The notes under the pieces were generated by a model that saw only the letters and a program-made list of their open reading frames with translations, was not told the origin of the DNA and searched no databases. A program made the position numbers and the translations under genes. 64,000 nucleotides of DNA from Aporrectodea caliginosa (Eukaryota; Annelida; Clitellata; Crassiclitellata; Lumbricidae): contig JACEVL010000130.1 in the NCBI GenBank assembly GCA_020284085.1, positions 1,896,908 to 1,960,907 of the forward strand, given 5' to 3'. Shown one piece after another: positions 22,833 to 33,081 of this stretch. The stretch's first letter is position 1. Each line of letters opens with the position of its first letter.

Positions 22833-23379
22833 CAGTGTGATTCTCCTTACAGATTTTATTTTAGTTATAGTTACAGTTATAGTTAATGATTTTTTATTTT
22901 AGTTATAGTTATAGTTATAGTTAGTATTATTTTTAGTTATAGTAGTTATAGTTATAGTTAATGGATTTTTATTTTAGTTAATTTTAGTTACTACTTAGTT
23001 ACAATAATTAAGGCTATAAGCAAAATTGTGCATATTAACACGCTGTTTCACAATTTGCTCAGAGCTTTGAAAGCCTTTGAAGCATGGGTGCATTCAGCTT
23101 CATGAATACACGAGTTTCCAAAGTAATTGACACATTGCATAATTGAAATATCGCATTTTTTCGTTCTCGTTTGTGTCGAATCGTCCATATTGCACTTCCT
23201 ATTTTTATTTTTTGTATTAACGAAAATAAAGATGAATTTTCGTTATTGTTATTTTCGTTATAGTTATAGTTATAGTTAATGATATTTTTTAGTTATAGTT
23301 ATAGTTATCGTTAACGAAATCATTTTATTTTCGTTAACGAACATTTTCGTTATCGTTATCGTTAACGAGAATCACACTG
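22833..23379. mobile_element. hAT-like MITE with perfect 8-bp target duplication
   Basis: The terminal inverted repeats CAGTGTGATTCTC (22833-22845) and GAGAATCACACTG (23367-23379) are exact. Both sides are flanked by TGTCTTAC (22825-22832 and 23380-23387). The length is 547 bp. The interior is largely degenerate TTATAG/GTTATAGTTA hexamers at the left and TTCGTTAACGAA-type repeats at the right, with no transposase. An 8-bp duplication with CAGTG-type ends is typical of the hAT superfamily. Confidence 0.9.
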
Positions 23380-23387
23380 TGTCTTAC

Positions 23388-24096
23388 GCGTTGCATTTGG
23401 TAATCAGTCTTACCAAACACAATCGTAATAGCAAATCGAATAGATGATTTATATGAAATGAAACAACACACTCTTCAGACTGTTTTAGATGAGGCATTGT
23501 TATTTTCTGACGATGCGATTAATCGCATGGTTAATCGCGATAAAAAAATTAAAAGCACGATTAATCGCGGTTAACAATATCTAATCGTTGAGCAGCCCTA
23601 ATTTTTACACTTGACTGCTAGAATATTCTGATTTAATTTTAGTGTTGTTAACGGTTGGTGCAAGTCCAAAATCAGGACAAAGGTGAAAGACGGCGCTAGT
23701 CGCCTTTATTTATGACACAGCATCGCTAAAATGTTGCTAACCTAATAATGACAACTGTTATTCAATGTTGCTTATAATATTCATTCATTCATTCGCTCAA
23801 TCAATCAGGGATTTATATAGCACCTCTTCAAGACAGCTACTAATTATTTAACGAATATAATATAAAAACGCTGCTATCTGGTATATCCAACACACATATA
23901 TGCACACACTCAGACAAACACAAATCAGTTTTTGGTACTAATAATGGTAAAATCGTTTTGAATAGAATTTTAGTAGAAACGCAGTATCACCAAACTGAAA
24001 GAAAGAAAACAATATATATTAAATCGATGAATACCAATTTAAAGGTGTCCAAGCAGATTAGCATTATTATTAGTATTTAGAGTTTAAACGACATCA
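23388..24096. other. hAT-like fragment and LINE 3' end in unclassified DNA
   Basis: At 23505-23603 there are repeated GATTAATCGC phrases ending in GTTGAGCAGCCCTA, which resembles one end of a hAT-type MITE; I could not find the other end. At 23785-23855 on the minus strand there is AGGTGCTATATAAATCC with an ATTCATTC-type tail, a LINE 3' end. Confidence 0.5.
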
Positions 24097-24445
24097 TTCA
24101 TTCATTCATTCATTACGAAGATTTATATAGCGCCCCTTCAAGGCTACTACTCAGGAGCGCTCCCGACCTCAGCACGGCTGAAAAGGACAGTTTTGAGGCA
24201 AGTATAGAAAGATTCAGAGTGGATTCTTGGATGCGATCGCAGCGCCAAAGGGAGCTCGTTCCAGAGCGAGGGACCAACCACTGAGAAGGCCCGATTCTGC
24301 TTAGTAGCTGTGCGGACAAAAGGGACCATGAGTACGCCCACGCTCATAGAGCGGAGAGAGCGACGACCCGGAGCACTCAAGGTAGGGCAGCAGAGGTCGC
24401 GTAGATAGGCTAGGGCGAGACTTAGCAAGGGCCGCATACACTACA
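24097..24445 (-). pseudogene. CR1/L2-like LINE C-terminus and 3' end
   Basis: The minus strand encodes about 96 residues ending ORF2: LAYLRDLCCP, GRRSLRSMSV, TATKQNRAFSVVGPSLWNEL and ESFYTCLKTVLFSRA. The F-S-V-V-G-P-S-L-W-N motif is a hallmark of the C-terminal end of CR1/L2-type ORF2. It then runs into GGGGCGCTATATAAATC and a (TGAA)n tail at about 24097-24112. It is 5'-truncated with no catalytic core. Copies of the same 3' end lie at 188-257 and, in older form, at 13440-13560 and 16680-16800. Confidence 0.88.
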
Positions 24446-24544
24446 TGTATGATATAATATGTCAAAAAATATTCTTTGTCGGCGGCAACGGCCTATGTTG
24501 CATAAGCTGCCGTTAAACTGTGGATCCATCAAACGTTGGTCGTT

Positions 24545-24956
24545 TAACAGATGCATGTATTAATATCTAATTTAAGATCGAAGTCAACGGCCCTGATATC
24601 CATAAGACGTCGTTAAACACTTGATGTAACTAATAATTATAACGATTTGATTAAACCAGTGCAACTCAAACTGTGGTCCTTATTAAGTCTAGTGTTGGTC
24701 GGCGATTCATTGGTCACCGGGCAGCGGAATGATAACGGGAAACACAATCATCATGGTAGTTAAATAAAATTATTACATTGTTTACAATGTAAAACATAAA
24801 GAATTATAGTCTGACACAGTGTTCATGTATTTAAAAAAACGGTTTGAAACATGCAACGTTAACAAAACTATAAGTCTTTCGTAATAAACTGTTACAACAA
24901 GTTATTGTACAATCTAAATTTTAATAATTATAATATATTATGCATGTAGTGTAAAC

Positions 24957-25045
<89 letters not shown>

Positions 25046-25150
25046 AAGCTGATTTTGATAAGCATCGGTTCGCTGTAAAGCAGGTGAAGCATGTTTGAGA
25101 TGCACTACACTAGACACCTTTAAATAGCTTTAAAATGATGCTATATGAGC
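24545..25150 (+). repeat. E-family dispersed repeat copy with internal (TTGA)n
   Basis: Shares GACGTCGTTAAACACTTGAT, CGATTTGATTAAACCAGTGC, CAAACTGTGGTCC, GTTTGAAACATGCAACGTTA, GCATCGGTTCGCTGTAAAGC and TAGACACCTTTAAATAGCTT with 25735-26265 and 31870-33330. A (TTGA)n tract at 24957-25046 (about 22 units) interrupts it and is absent from the other copies. It is followed directly by an inverted D module. Confidence 0.8.
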
Positions 25151-25180
25151 GAAATTTTCGTTTAATCGTCAGTTGCTTAG

Positions 25181-25296
25181 AACTCCGCCACTGTTCGCTT
25201 TCTGACAGTGCCAGTCCCAAGCCTGGATAAAGGAGGAGGGCGACGCTAATGGTCTTTGTTACCACACAGCTAGTCGTTAAAAAGGAAACACACACA
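25181..25296 (-). repeat. D-module copy with identical 85-bp core
   Basis: From GTGGTAACAAAGACCATTAG to GAACAGTGGCGGAGTT (minus strand) it is identical over 85 bp to 33812-33894 and 35126-35210. The right flank (after GGAGTT) differs in all three copies. The 68-codon ORF here is just this repeat read in one frame. Confidence 0.9.
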
Positions 25297-25353
25297 CAAT
25301 CGTCAGTCATAACCATGCCAAGCGTTCAAAACATCTCTTAGACTATATCGACG

Positions 25354-25535
25354 TTAACCATCGGAATACCAAGGTTTTTTGCGACATCGGCTACCAAGGG
25401 GTGGTTACCCCTCCCCGGATTTCGTGTTTGGTTTTATAGATCATATCATGTATTACACCAATTGATTCAGAATTCATTTCTGACAAAATTGATATATTTA
25501 GTTGTAAAATAAGCGCATGCACCTCGGAATTACAT
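25354..25535 (+). mobile_element. piggyBac-like element, truncated left end
   Basis: It begins TTAACCATCGGAATACCAAG, then CGGCTACCAAGGGGTGGTTA, TTTCGTGTTTGGTTTTA and GCATGCACCTCGGAATTACA. This is the left end of the element found complete at 37295-38264. Homology stops near 25535. Confidence 0.7.
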
Positions 25536-25577
25536 AATTTATATACACCGCAGAGAAACCTAAAACGATGGTTAACT

Positions 25578-25680
25578 CCGCCCCGCCGCGCACTGTGCTA
25601 GTGCCAGTCAGAAGCCCTCATGAGGGAGGAGGGCAACGCCAATCATCTATAGTTATTACGCAGAGTCGTCAGGTAGTAAC
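25578..25680 (-). repeat. D-module copy
   Basis: AACTCCGCC, GTGCTAGTGCCAGTC, GAGGAGGGCAACGCCAATCA: a diverged inverted D unit. Confidence 0.6.
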
Positions 25681-25734
25681 TAGTTTCTGTATTCGTGTTT
25701 AAATAACAAACCAATCAATGACTGGACCTTTCTT

Positions 25735-26265
25735 AATTAGGTCGTAGGTAAGGCTCTGATATCCAAAAGACGTCTTTAAACACTCGATGCTACTAAAAAT
25801 TACAACGATTTGTTTAGACCAGTGCAACCTAAACTATGGTTCTTGGTCCAGTTTTTGTCGGTCATTAATTGGACACCGGGCCACGGAATGAAAATGAATC
25901 ACAATCTTCATGGTACATAAATAAACGTATTAAATTGTTTACAAAGTAAAACATAATGACTTATAGCTTGACATAGTGTTCGTGCATAATAAACAGTTTG
26001 AAACATGCAACAATAACAAAGTATACGCTTATTTGTAATAAAATAATAGTTGGAATAAATTATTTTGAAATCTAAATTTTAATTAATATAATACATTATA
26101 CATGTAGTGTTAGCTGATTTTGAAAAGCACCGGTCCGCGGTAAGGCTGGTGAGGATCGTTCGAGATGCGCTGGATTAGACACCTTTAAATAGCTTTTAAG
26201 TGACACTATTATACAAGAAATTTTCGTTTAATCGTCAGCCCCAGTTATAAGTTCAAAACATCTTT
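25735..26265 (+). repeat. E-family dispersed repeat copy
   Basis: Carries all E landmarks in the same order and orientation as 24545-25150, without the (TTGA)n expansion. E and inverted D alternate here, so D and E behave as parts of one larger unit present in at least two consecutive copies. Confidence 0.8.
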
Positions 26266-26397
26266 AAATTGACGTTAACGGCCTTCGATGCCAAACATGC
26301 TGTTTAAATAATGGTAAACTAAGCAATCGTTAGGACCTCCCTCAACAGCAACCAATCAATGTATATAGGGCAAGGTCAACGTAAACGGACTTGACAC

Positions 26398-26500
26398 AGC
26401 CACTTACCATACTCTGGTGGTGCAAGTCCCCAGCTTGAAGGAAGAGGAGGGCGACGCCACTCAACTTTGCTATGACACAGCAACGATAAAGAGCAACTAA
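26398..26500 (-). repeat. D-module copy
   Basis: Contains CCACTTACCATACTCTGGTG, CAAGTCCC, then GAGGAGGGCGACGCCACTCA and the trailing TATGACACAGCAACGATAAA. Confidence 0.6.
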
Positions 26501-26740
26501 CCCAACTTAAGGTAGCTGTAGCAGATTCATTGGCGCACATTTTTAGGTAAACATCATGGTGGTAGCCCACGCCAATCAAAAGTTATACCCGATATACCCG
26601 AGGTACCAGAGGGGTGGATACCACTCACCCTTAGATTTTCGACTATAGCTTATTGACTATTCTTCCTAGAAGAGAAACAAATATACCATTCTTTAGAGAA
26701 AATGTAGGGCTTCATTTACATACTTATATGTTGCCATCAT

Positions 26741-27929
26741 ATCCGAGACTCACTTCAAGGAAAAACATACAGAAGACGTCTGTCGAATACTCGGCTTCCG
26801 GACATTCAGACGTGACCGTCGAGGGAGAAGAGGTGGAGGTGTGACCATCTACGTCCAAGACCATCTAACGGCTGATGAATGTCCGATTCCTGGGGTGCCT
26901 GAAAATCTTGATCTCCTGTGGGTCCGAGTCCAGTCACCGTCAGGAACTCTCTATGTTGGCTCCCTCTACCACCCGCCTCGCCCGCTCTATGAGGCCGCGA
27001 CACTCTTGGAATGGCTGGAAAAGTCGGTCAGTGACTTGACTCAGCGAGATGACGGAGCAATGGTGACGCTCGGAGGGGACTTCAACCGTCTCTCCATAGG
27101 TGAAGTAGCTGAGCGCACCGGCCTGCACCCAGCAGTGAAGGAGCCCACTCGTGGAAGAAACACTCTTGATATGTTCATGGTCTCTGTCCCTGATCTCTAT
27201 AAAATCAAGGTCATAACATCAGTCATCAATACGGACCATAAGGCCATCGTGGCCTTCGTCGATAGCCCGCCTACTGGCCGGAACAAAAGAAGTGTCAAAA
27301 TCTCCTACAGGAAGCGCTCACCGGACCAACATGCGTGCTTGCTGAGGAGCCTTCGCGACGAAGCCGGAGATGCTCCGATTGCCGCCGATCCACAGGCTGC
27401 CTGGGACTTGTTCTACAACGAGGCAAGAAGTAGACTGGAGCGCATTTACCCGACTCGGATGGTCAACATCACCTCAGGGGACCCCGATTTTATCACCCCA
27501 GAAATCAAGTACCTTCTTCGCCAAAAAAATCGCCTCATGTGGAAGGGCAGCATTGAAAAGGCGTCCTCTATTGCTCGTAGAGTGGCAAAGGCGATTTCCA
27601 AATCGGTCTCGTCCTCTCTGGAAGACGTTGACCCAAGACAAGGGACAAAGGCTCTATGGCTTAAGGCCAACAAAATCATTAAGAAACCCAGTGCAGAAGC
27701 AACGCCCTCCACGATTGATGCAGAAACCCTCAACAGCTACTTCGCCGCCGCCTCGACCGATCCACTTTACACTGTACCACGTCTGAAATCATCAGCCGCC
27801 AACAACGAGGACACGATCTCAGAATGGCAATTATTTAATATCCTTGACCGACTGCACCACACCTCTGAGGGCCTCGACGGCCTCCCTGCCTGGTATCTCC
27901 GTCTCTCTGCGCCTGGATATGCCAACTGA
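26741..27929 (+). pseudogene. LINE ORF2 N-terminus: AP-endonuclease (EEP) domain and linker
   Basis: The frame opens at 26741 inside the domain with the catalytic-Glu segment ISETHFKEKH and GGGVTIYVQD, and is uninterrupted to the TGA at 27927. The internal ATG at 26841 is not the true start; the real N-terminus is lost. Endonuclease signatures are visible: GGDFN (27072-27086), RGRNTLDMF (about 27151) and the catalytic NTDHKAIV (27228 onwards). The domain nicks the target DNA to prime reverse transcription. The remaining residues (KISYRKRSPDQ to SEGLDGLPAWYLRLS) are the linker leading to the polymerase fingers. The inserted start and truncated 5' end make this a pseudogene. Confidence 0.9.
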
Positions 27930-28604
27930 TTGACCAAGTTAATCAACCAATCGCTGTCTCATTCGATCAGTGGAAAACTGCGATCATCCGTCCGAAGGCG
28001 AAAGTAGCCTCTCCAAAATGCCCGGCTGACTACCGTCCGATCTCAGTAGTACCGATCCTGTCCAGGGTGGTTGAACGGATTCTGGTTCGAGCTTACCTCT
28101 ACCCAAGCTTCCACGACATGCCAACACCGCTCACACTGGCGGACCAATTCGCCTTCCGCCCGACCGGGTCAACCACTGCGGCCTTGGTAACAATTCTCCA
28201 AGACATCAGCGAGCTTCTAACCACAAACGACCATGTGGTAGTAATATCATTGGACTTTACAAAGGCCTTCGATTCCTTCAGGCACTCTGCTATTGCTGAA
28301 ACACTCTCTAGGCTGGACATACCAGATTGCATCTTCAACTGGTTTGTTAACTACCTGAACGGTAGAAAACATGCAACCTTCTTCAACGGGGAAACATCAA
28401 CAACAAAGGACATCAACGCGAGCGGGAACGGGAACCTCAGACCTGCGTCCGGCTAGTAATGACGTCAACAAACTGCAGAAATATGCTGATGACACCTACC
28501 TGCTAATCGGTTCTAATGACATCGACTCAGCACAACCGGAATTACAACACCTGCAGGAGTGGGCCAAAAGCAAAAACCTGCACATTAACAAATCGAAGAC
28601 ATGA
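27930..28604 (+). pseudogene. LINE reverse transcriptase domain, frameshifted and deleted
   Basis: After a frame change near 27975 the sequence reads DQWKTAIIRPKAKV and DYRPISVVPILSRVVERI (fingers), then ADQFAFRPTGSTTAALV and VVVISLDFTKAFDSFRHSAI (palm, first catalytic Asp). The NASVPQGS-type segment normally between palm motifs is missing: NAS is followed by GNGNLRPAS near 28430. In a further frame NDVNKLQKYADDTYLLIGS (about 28459-28515) supplies the YADD catalytic box, then LQHLQEWAKSKNLHINKSKT. A TGA follows at 28602. The enzyme would copy element RNA at the nicked target; this copy cannot. Confidence 0.9.
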
Positions 28605-28679
28605 GAGATGGCAGTGGTGGGGCGATTACGACCATCCCTGGCCCTGCGGCCATCTGTAACAGGAGCAGCTCGCTCCACA

Positions 28680-29166
28680 TCCATCAAAATGCTGGGGTGT
28701 CACCATCGGGGAACGCCTCACGGTCTCGGAGCATGTTGACCTGACCGTCATATCATGTGCATCATCTCTTTATGCTCTTCGAGTGCTGCGCGAGCACGGA
28801 CTACAAGGTCCGGCCTTACATCTAACTACTCGTGCTACAACTCTGGCGCGTTTGCTGTATGCGTCCCCGGCCTGGTGGGGCCTGATGAGCTCGAGTGAAG
28901 TTGATCGCGTCGAGGGGCTCATGAGACGGGTCAAGAGGGCTGGCTTTCTACCTCAGGATGCCCCGACCGCGACCCAAATGGCTGAAGCCGCTGACGCAGC
29001 CCTCTTCGCTGCTATCATCCAAGATAACAACCATGTCCTCCGCAGGCTCTTCCCAACTCGGTCTGTTAGCACCTATAACCTACGTCCAAGGCCTCACCCC
29101 TTCGAACTTACAACAAAGAACAATAAGATCTTCGTTCCACACATGCTTTTCAAAAACGTCTATTAG
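28680..29166 (+). pseudogene. LINE ORF2 C-terminal domain
   Basis: Reads SEHVDLTVISCASSLYALRV, then LREHGLQGPALHL, TTLARLLYASPAWWGLMSSS, LMRRVKRAGFL and finally FVPHMLFKNVY before TAG at 29164. The order and the ARLLYASPAWWG motif fit the region after the polymerase in Jockey/CR1-group LINEs. A frame change separates it from the YADD segment. Confidence 0.85.
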
Positions 29167-29929
29167 ATGAAAAACTGCCACTCTCAATAACTCATGTATT
29201 CTGTTGCGTTTTGTCGACAGTTTTGTGTTAAATAAACGAATATGATGATGATGATGATGTTTGTCTTTTGAAAACCGGAAGTGATCAAAATAAATAATAA
29301 TACGCGTAATATGCGTGAAAAATGGCTGAATGCAAGCACTCCCCTTTAGTTTTTTGTCTGTAGCGTATTCATTTATCTTCCTGGAAGAGAAACAAATATA
29401 CCATTCTTTAGAGGGAATGTAGGGCTTCATTTGCATACTTACATGCTTGTCTTTTGAATACCGGAAGTGATCAAAATAAATAATAATACACGTAATCTGT
29501 GTGAAAATGGCTGAATACAGCATCACAACGTAAACCGATATGTATGGATATAATATGTATGGATGTATATTTATACATATATAAGCATGTGTAGGGGATG
29601 TATGTGTGTATCTTGGATACATAGATCAGTTTCAAAACACACATAATCTTATTTTGTTTATCTAACAAGTACAAGATGTACGCAATAATATAAAATATCG
29701 CTAATTATCGGTTCCGTTGTTAAAAGTGATGTAATTTCGAGGTGCATTCACATTATGTACAACTAAATATATCATTTTGTACAGAATTGAATGCTGAATC
29801 CATTGCTGTATTACAAGATATGATGTGTGAAACCAAACACGAAATCCAGGGGGTGGTAATCACCCTTCCCCTTGCTAGCCGATGTCACAAAAAAAAACCT
29901 TGGTAGCCTGAGGGTTAAAAGACGCTGTT

Positions 29930-29952
29930 ATCCGGTATATCCAAAACAAATG

Positions 29953-29986
<34 letters not shown>

Positions 29987-29995
29987 TACATTCAC

Positions 29996-30027
<32 letters not shown>

Positions 30028-30035
30028 CAACAGTA
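29930..30035. repeat. (TA)n(CA)n microsatellite
   Basis: TATATATATATATA followed by CACACACACA and ACATACACAC runs. Confidence 0.95.
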
Positions 30036-30982
30036 ACACTAACACTGGCACACCAGTTTTTTACTAATTCAATTGTTGATTCTGCTTGAATAGAATTTAA
30101 AGAGATTATTACTGTTTGCCTTTATTTTTAATATAGTCATGTAGAAATTTCATTTAAATTTTGTGTGGCCGTTTACTATTTATAACAAATTAAAGAATAA
30201 ACCAACAGTGCAATAAATTTAAAATTCAGCGAGCGCACCAGCCGAGAGACTATTTAGTAATTCTCATCAAGTAGGCCCTGAAGGAGTCGCGTTTGCTATT
30301 TGTCGTAACTCAAAGTGAAGCGGTAGAAAAATTCAAGTATTCTAAAGAATTATCTTCAGCTAAAACATGTAATAATATAGTTGCTAAAAGGTCATTTGCT
30401 ATTAACAATTGTCCACAGCTATTTAAAATATTATTTAAACAGTTTCATACACATAGGCCCTACTATTTACTATTCGATTTAAATAGTCACGCTGAATATT
30501 TAATCCAACACTGTCACACGCATTAACACTAACATACATCAACACTAGCACCATTATCTGAGGGAACAGACAGACAGACGGACAGTTATATCTTGCAATT
30601 GTGATTTACGACGGTTCGAATCAGTCTTACTTTTGTGATGTTGGACAACGTCCATAAGGAATTTCAAATCGAACTTATTTAATCCAGTATTTAACGACAT
30701 TCTAAAGCTACAAAGGCTGTTGACGTCTTTAAAGTGTTTGATGTATTTCAGTTCATTTTCTTGTAATGTTCTCATAAGTTTTTTTCAAATCGAACGAAAG
30801 AAGGAAACCATTGTATATACAGAGCGATTAAAGCACAATTTAAAGGTGTCTAAACAGATTAACATTATTAGCAGCATTTAGTGTTAACGACATTTTACTG
30901 CGTCAAGGACCATTGACGTCGATAAGAAACAGTTTTTGAATAGTTTTACTGTTATTTGAGTTTCTGAAAAAATCGCTTTTTT
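30036..30982. other. Unclassified sequence with one dispersed 76-bp repeat
   Basis: 30676-30752 (TTAACGACATTCTAAAGCTA, CAAAGGCTGTTGACGTC, TTAAAGTGTTTGATGTATTT) recurs at 36227-36303 at roughly 95% identity. It shares the TTTAACGAC opening with the D modules. The rest is unrecognised. Confidence 0.6.
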
Positions 30983-31065
30983 TAGTTAATGACGCTGCGC
31001 TATAACAAAATAATATGAAAAGGGTATTCATTTCTCCATAATCCAGGCATGGAACTTGTGTATTA
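30983..31065 (+). repeat. D-module copy, diverged
   Basis: GTTAATGACGCTGCGCTATA, ACAAAATAATATG and TCTCCATAATCCAGGCATGG. Confidence 0.4.
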
Positions 31066-31112
31066 TTTGTAATCTCCGGTCCGTAATCTCGTGGGTGATA
31101 TAGATCCGGAAG

Positions 31113-31371
31113 GTGGACTATGAGAAAAGAGAACAGCTTAGGATTGGAATCATTCGAAATGTGGATATGGCGGAGGATGGAAAATTAGTTCGATGGAAGG
31201 ACATAACAAATGAGGAGGTGTTGGAATGGGCTGGGGAAGAACGGTCTATGATAGCTACAATAAGGGATCGAAAGAGCAAAACGATTGGTCATACCCCGAG
31301 AGGAGACCCACTCTTAATATCCGTCATTGAGGTCAGAGTGGTTGAGGGAGGACTACATACCGATGAATATC

Positions 31372-31376
<5 letters not shown>
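31113..31376 (+). pseudogene. LINE C-terminal remnant
   Basis: About 88 codons in one frame include ITNEEVLEWAGEERSMIATI and RDRKSKTIGHTPRGDPLLIS followed by VIEVRVVEGG. The pattern N-E-E-V-L..GEER..I..I..R..K.IGH..R.D.LL...IE is that of the extreme C-terminus of some LINE ORF2 proteins, after the polymerase. The frame then runs into a (TA)n tract, so its end is lost. No other part of the element is present. Confidence 0.65.
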
Positions 31377-31449
<73 letters not shown>

Positions 31450-31451
31450 TT
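31377..31451. repeat. (TA)n(TG)n microsatellite
   Basis: About 30 TA units followed by five TG units. Confidence 0.95.
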
Positions 31452-31869
31452 GCCTATCGACGTCATCGACCTTTGATGCAATAAGATGTCGTTAAGCAGT
31501 TGATTAATTAAGAATATACGTGCCCTTAATTATTTACTTACTTACCTAAATACTTGTAGTAATGTTCCTATCTCTTTAAACACCTTTATATTGATATTTA
31601 ACGACTATATATATAGTGCTTTTAGCTCTCGTTCAATCTCATAAATTTCCTGTCAGTATAGATTATTATCTAAAATAACTTCTAACCAACTCTGCATAGA
31701 ACGGAGGGAAAGCAATAGTCAACAATGTCACGGCGAGCATTCTGGTCATGCCAGTCCCATGCATACATTCGTCTTTGTAATCACTTAGCGTCATCAAATC
31801 GTAGTTACTAACGGTATTCTCGTTGAAGTAACTAACCAATCAATGACTGGACTATTTCTTACTTGAGTC
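31452..31869. other. Unclassified AT-rich sequence
   Basis: A weak inverted D-like phrase lies near 31745 (CATGCCAGTCCCATGC). Nothing else recognised. Confidence 0.4.
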
Positions 31870-31952
31870 CTAAGCTAAGGTCGATGTCATCGGCCTTGAG
31901 ATCCATAGGACGTCGTTAAACACTTTATGTTTTTATATTACGATTTGATTAG

Positions 31953-32340
31953 ACTTAAACTTAAATCTGGGATGGAATGGAATTGCTTAATTTCTCATTG
32001 GGCGTGAATTTGTCTTTTGAACGGCGAAAAATGGTTACTACAGCACAGACGCTAGACGTGGGCTACCATTTTGCATTCTCATAAGCAGGGCCGATCCATT
32101 TCGCGCAACCTGGATCCATTTCCACCTTTCCCATTCCACAAATCATCCGCTTTTCCATCAGCGAATGCCCGTAGAACATGAGAATTTTCCTACGGTTGAA
32201 AAAAACAGCGATTTCGCTGTGAAAACGAAAAATCCGATCGTAGGGACACGGGCTTCGATTATGTTGATGTTCAAAGCGGACGCGTCTATTCATCATTGCT
32301 TCTAATTATTATGCTAAGAAGCATCTGTTCCTTTTACCAA
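31953..32340 (-). mobile_element. 388-bp insertion of unknown origin with 20-bp flanking direct repeat
   Basis: TTATATTACGATTTGATTAG occurs at 31933-31952 and again at 32341-32360. The uninterrupted E copies have only one. The insert has a 77-codon minus-strand ORF (32063-32296) that contains FRFHSEIAVFFNRRKILMFY and a cysteine-containing tail, but I do not recognise it. A long duplication suggests retroposition of some transcript; the minus-strand 3' end is only a short AGTTTAAGT, so there is no clear poly(A). Confidence 0.55.
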
Positions 32341-32507
32341 TTATATTACGATTTGATTAGGCCAGTGCTACTCAAACTGTGGTCCGCGGTCCGTTACCGC
32401 GGAATGATAACAGGAATAACAATTTTGATCTTACTCAACGAAAATATTAGATTGCTCACAGTATAAAACATGAAAAATAGAACACTACACAGTGGTCATA
32501 CACAAAT

Positions 32508-33081
32508 TCTTTCTTCCTTTCTTTCTCCTCCGTCAAGTATTCGCTGACGATGAGGCTCTAACAAAACTTCTCCATTTCGGTCGGTCTCTTGCAAGTTCTA
32601 TTGCCCTTCTTAAGTCCCATCCTCTGTCTTCAATGTCCTCCAGTATGTTATCTATCCATCTCTTCTTCTGACGTCCTCTGCTCCTCGTTCCCTCCACTTC
32701 TCCGTGCAGCGCCTTTGCCGGCATTCTTCCATTCTCCATCCTGATCACATGTCCATACCATGTTAGTCTTCGTTTCTTTATTCTTTCCACTACCGTTTCC
32801 TTCTGTCCCAGTTCTTCTCGTGTCACCTCATTCCGTATCTTTTCTCTTCGTGATCTATTCAGTAGTCCTCGTAGCCATCCCATCTCCGCCACCAGGAGTC
32901 TTCTCTCGTCCTCCTTTTTCATGCACCAAGACTCTGCTCCATACGTGAGGACCGGTATCACCAGTGTTTCGTATAGTTTGGTTTTTGTTCTTGTTGAGAT
33001 GTTGCCTGATCTCCATAGTTTATTTTGTTAGAGTTTCTTGGTCTTAGAAACTCTAACAAGACCAAGAAACTCTAACAAGAC
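32508..33081 (-). pseudogene. RTE-like LINE reverse transcriptase C-terminus, inserted with 11-bp target duplication
   Basis: The minus strand encodes, from about 33035 down to 32533, LWRSGNISTRTKTKLYETLV, then IPVLTYGAESW, EMGWLRGLLNRSRREKIRNE, RRLTWYGHVIRMENGRMP and GRQKKRWIDNILEDIEDRGW, ending SSSANT. LTYGAESW and L.WYGHV.RM are the standard C-terminal motifs of RTE-type and related LINE polymerases. The catalytic core is missing (5' truncation at about 33081), leaving 574 bp. CATACACAAAT flanks the insert on both sides (32497-32507, 33082-33092). The 3' UTR is very short, with a GAAAGAAAGGAAG tail, as in RTE elements. A short hairpin (33028-33083) sits at the truncated end. Confidence 0.92.

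Larger units (their letters stand above)
26733..29258 (+). mobile_element. Non-LTR retrotransposon (Jockey/CR1-group), 5'-truncated, nested insertion
   Basis: About 2.5 kb. The order is endonuclease, linker, reverse transcriptase, C-terminal domain, short 3' UTR with AAATAAACGAATAT, then a (GAT)n tail at about 29241-29258. The 5' junction lies inside the endonuclease domain, so the copy was truncated on insertion. It is dead: a TGA replaces a codon at 27927, a frameshift follows near 27975, and a deletion removes the reverse transcriptase segment just before the YADD box. It lies within the piggyBac-like element 26503-29914. ATGTT at both edges may be a short target duplication. Confidence 0.92.
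26503..29914 (-). mobile_element. piggyBac-like element (TTAA) interrupted by a LINE
   Basis: Reverse complement of the complete element at 37295-38264. Its end CTTGGTAGCCTGAGGG abuts TTAA at 29915-29918. The other end is diverged but alignable to about 26503. The internal segment TATACCATTCTTTAGAG and the block ACCGGAAGTGATCAAAAT are each duplicated here as in the complete copy. A LINE (26733-29258) splits it between ACTTATATG and TTTGTCTTTTGAAAA, exactly where the uninterrupted duplicate reads ACTTACATGCTTGTC. Confidence 0.8.
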
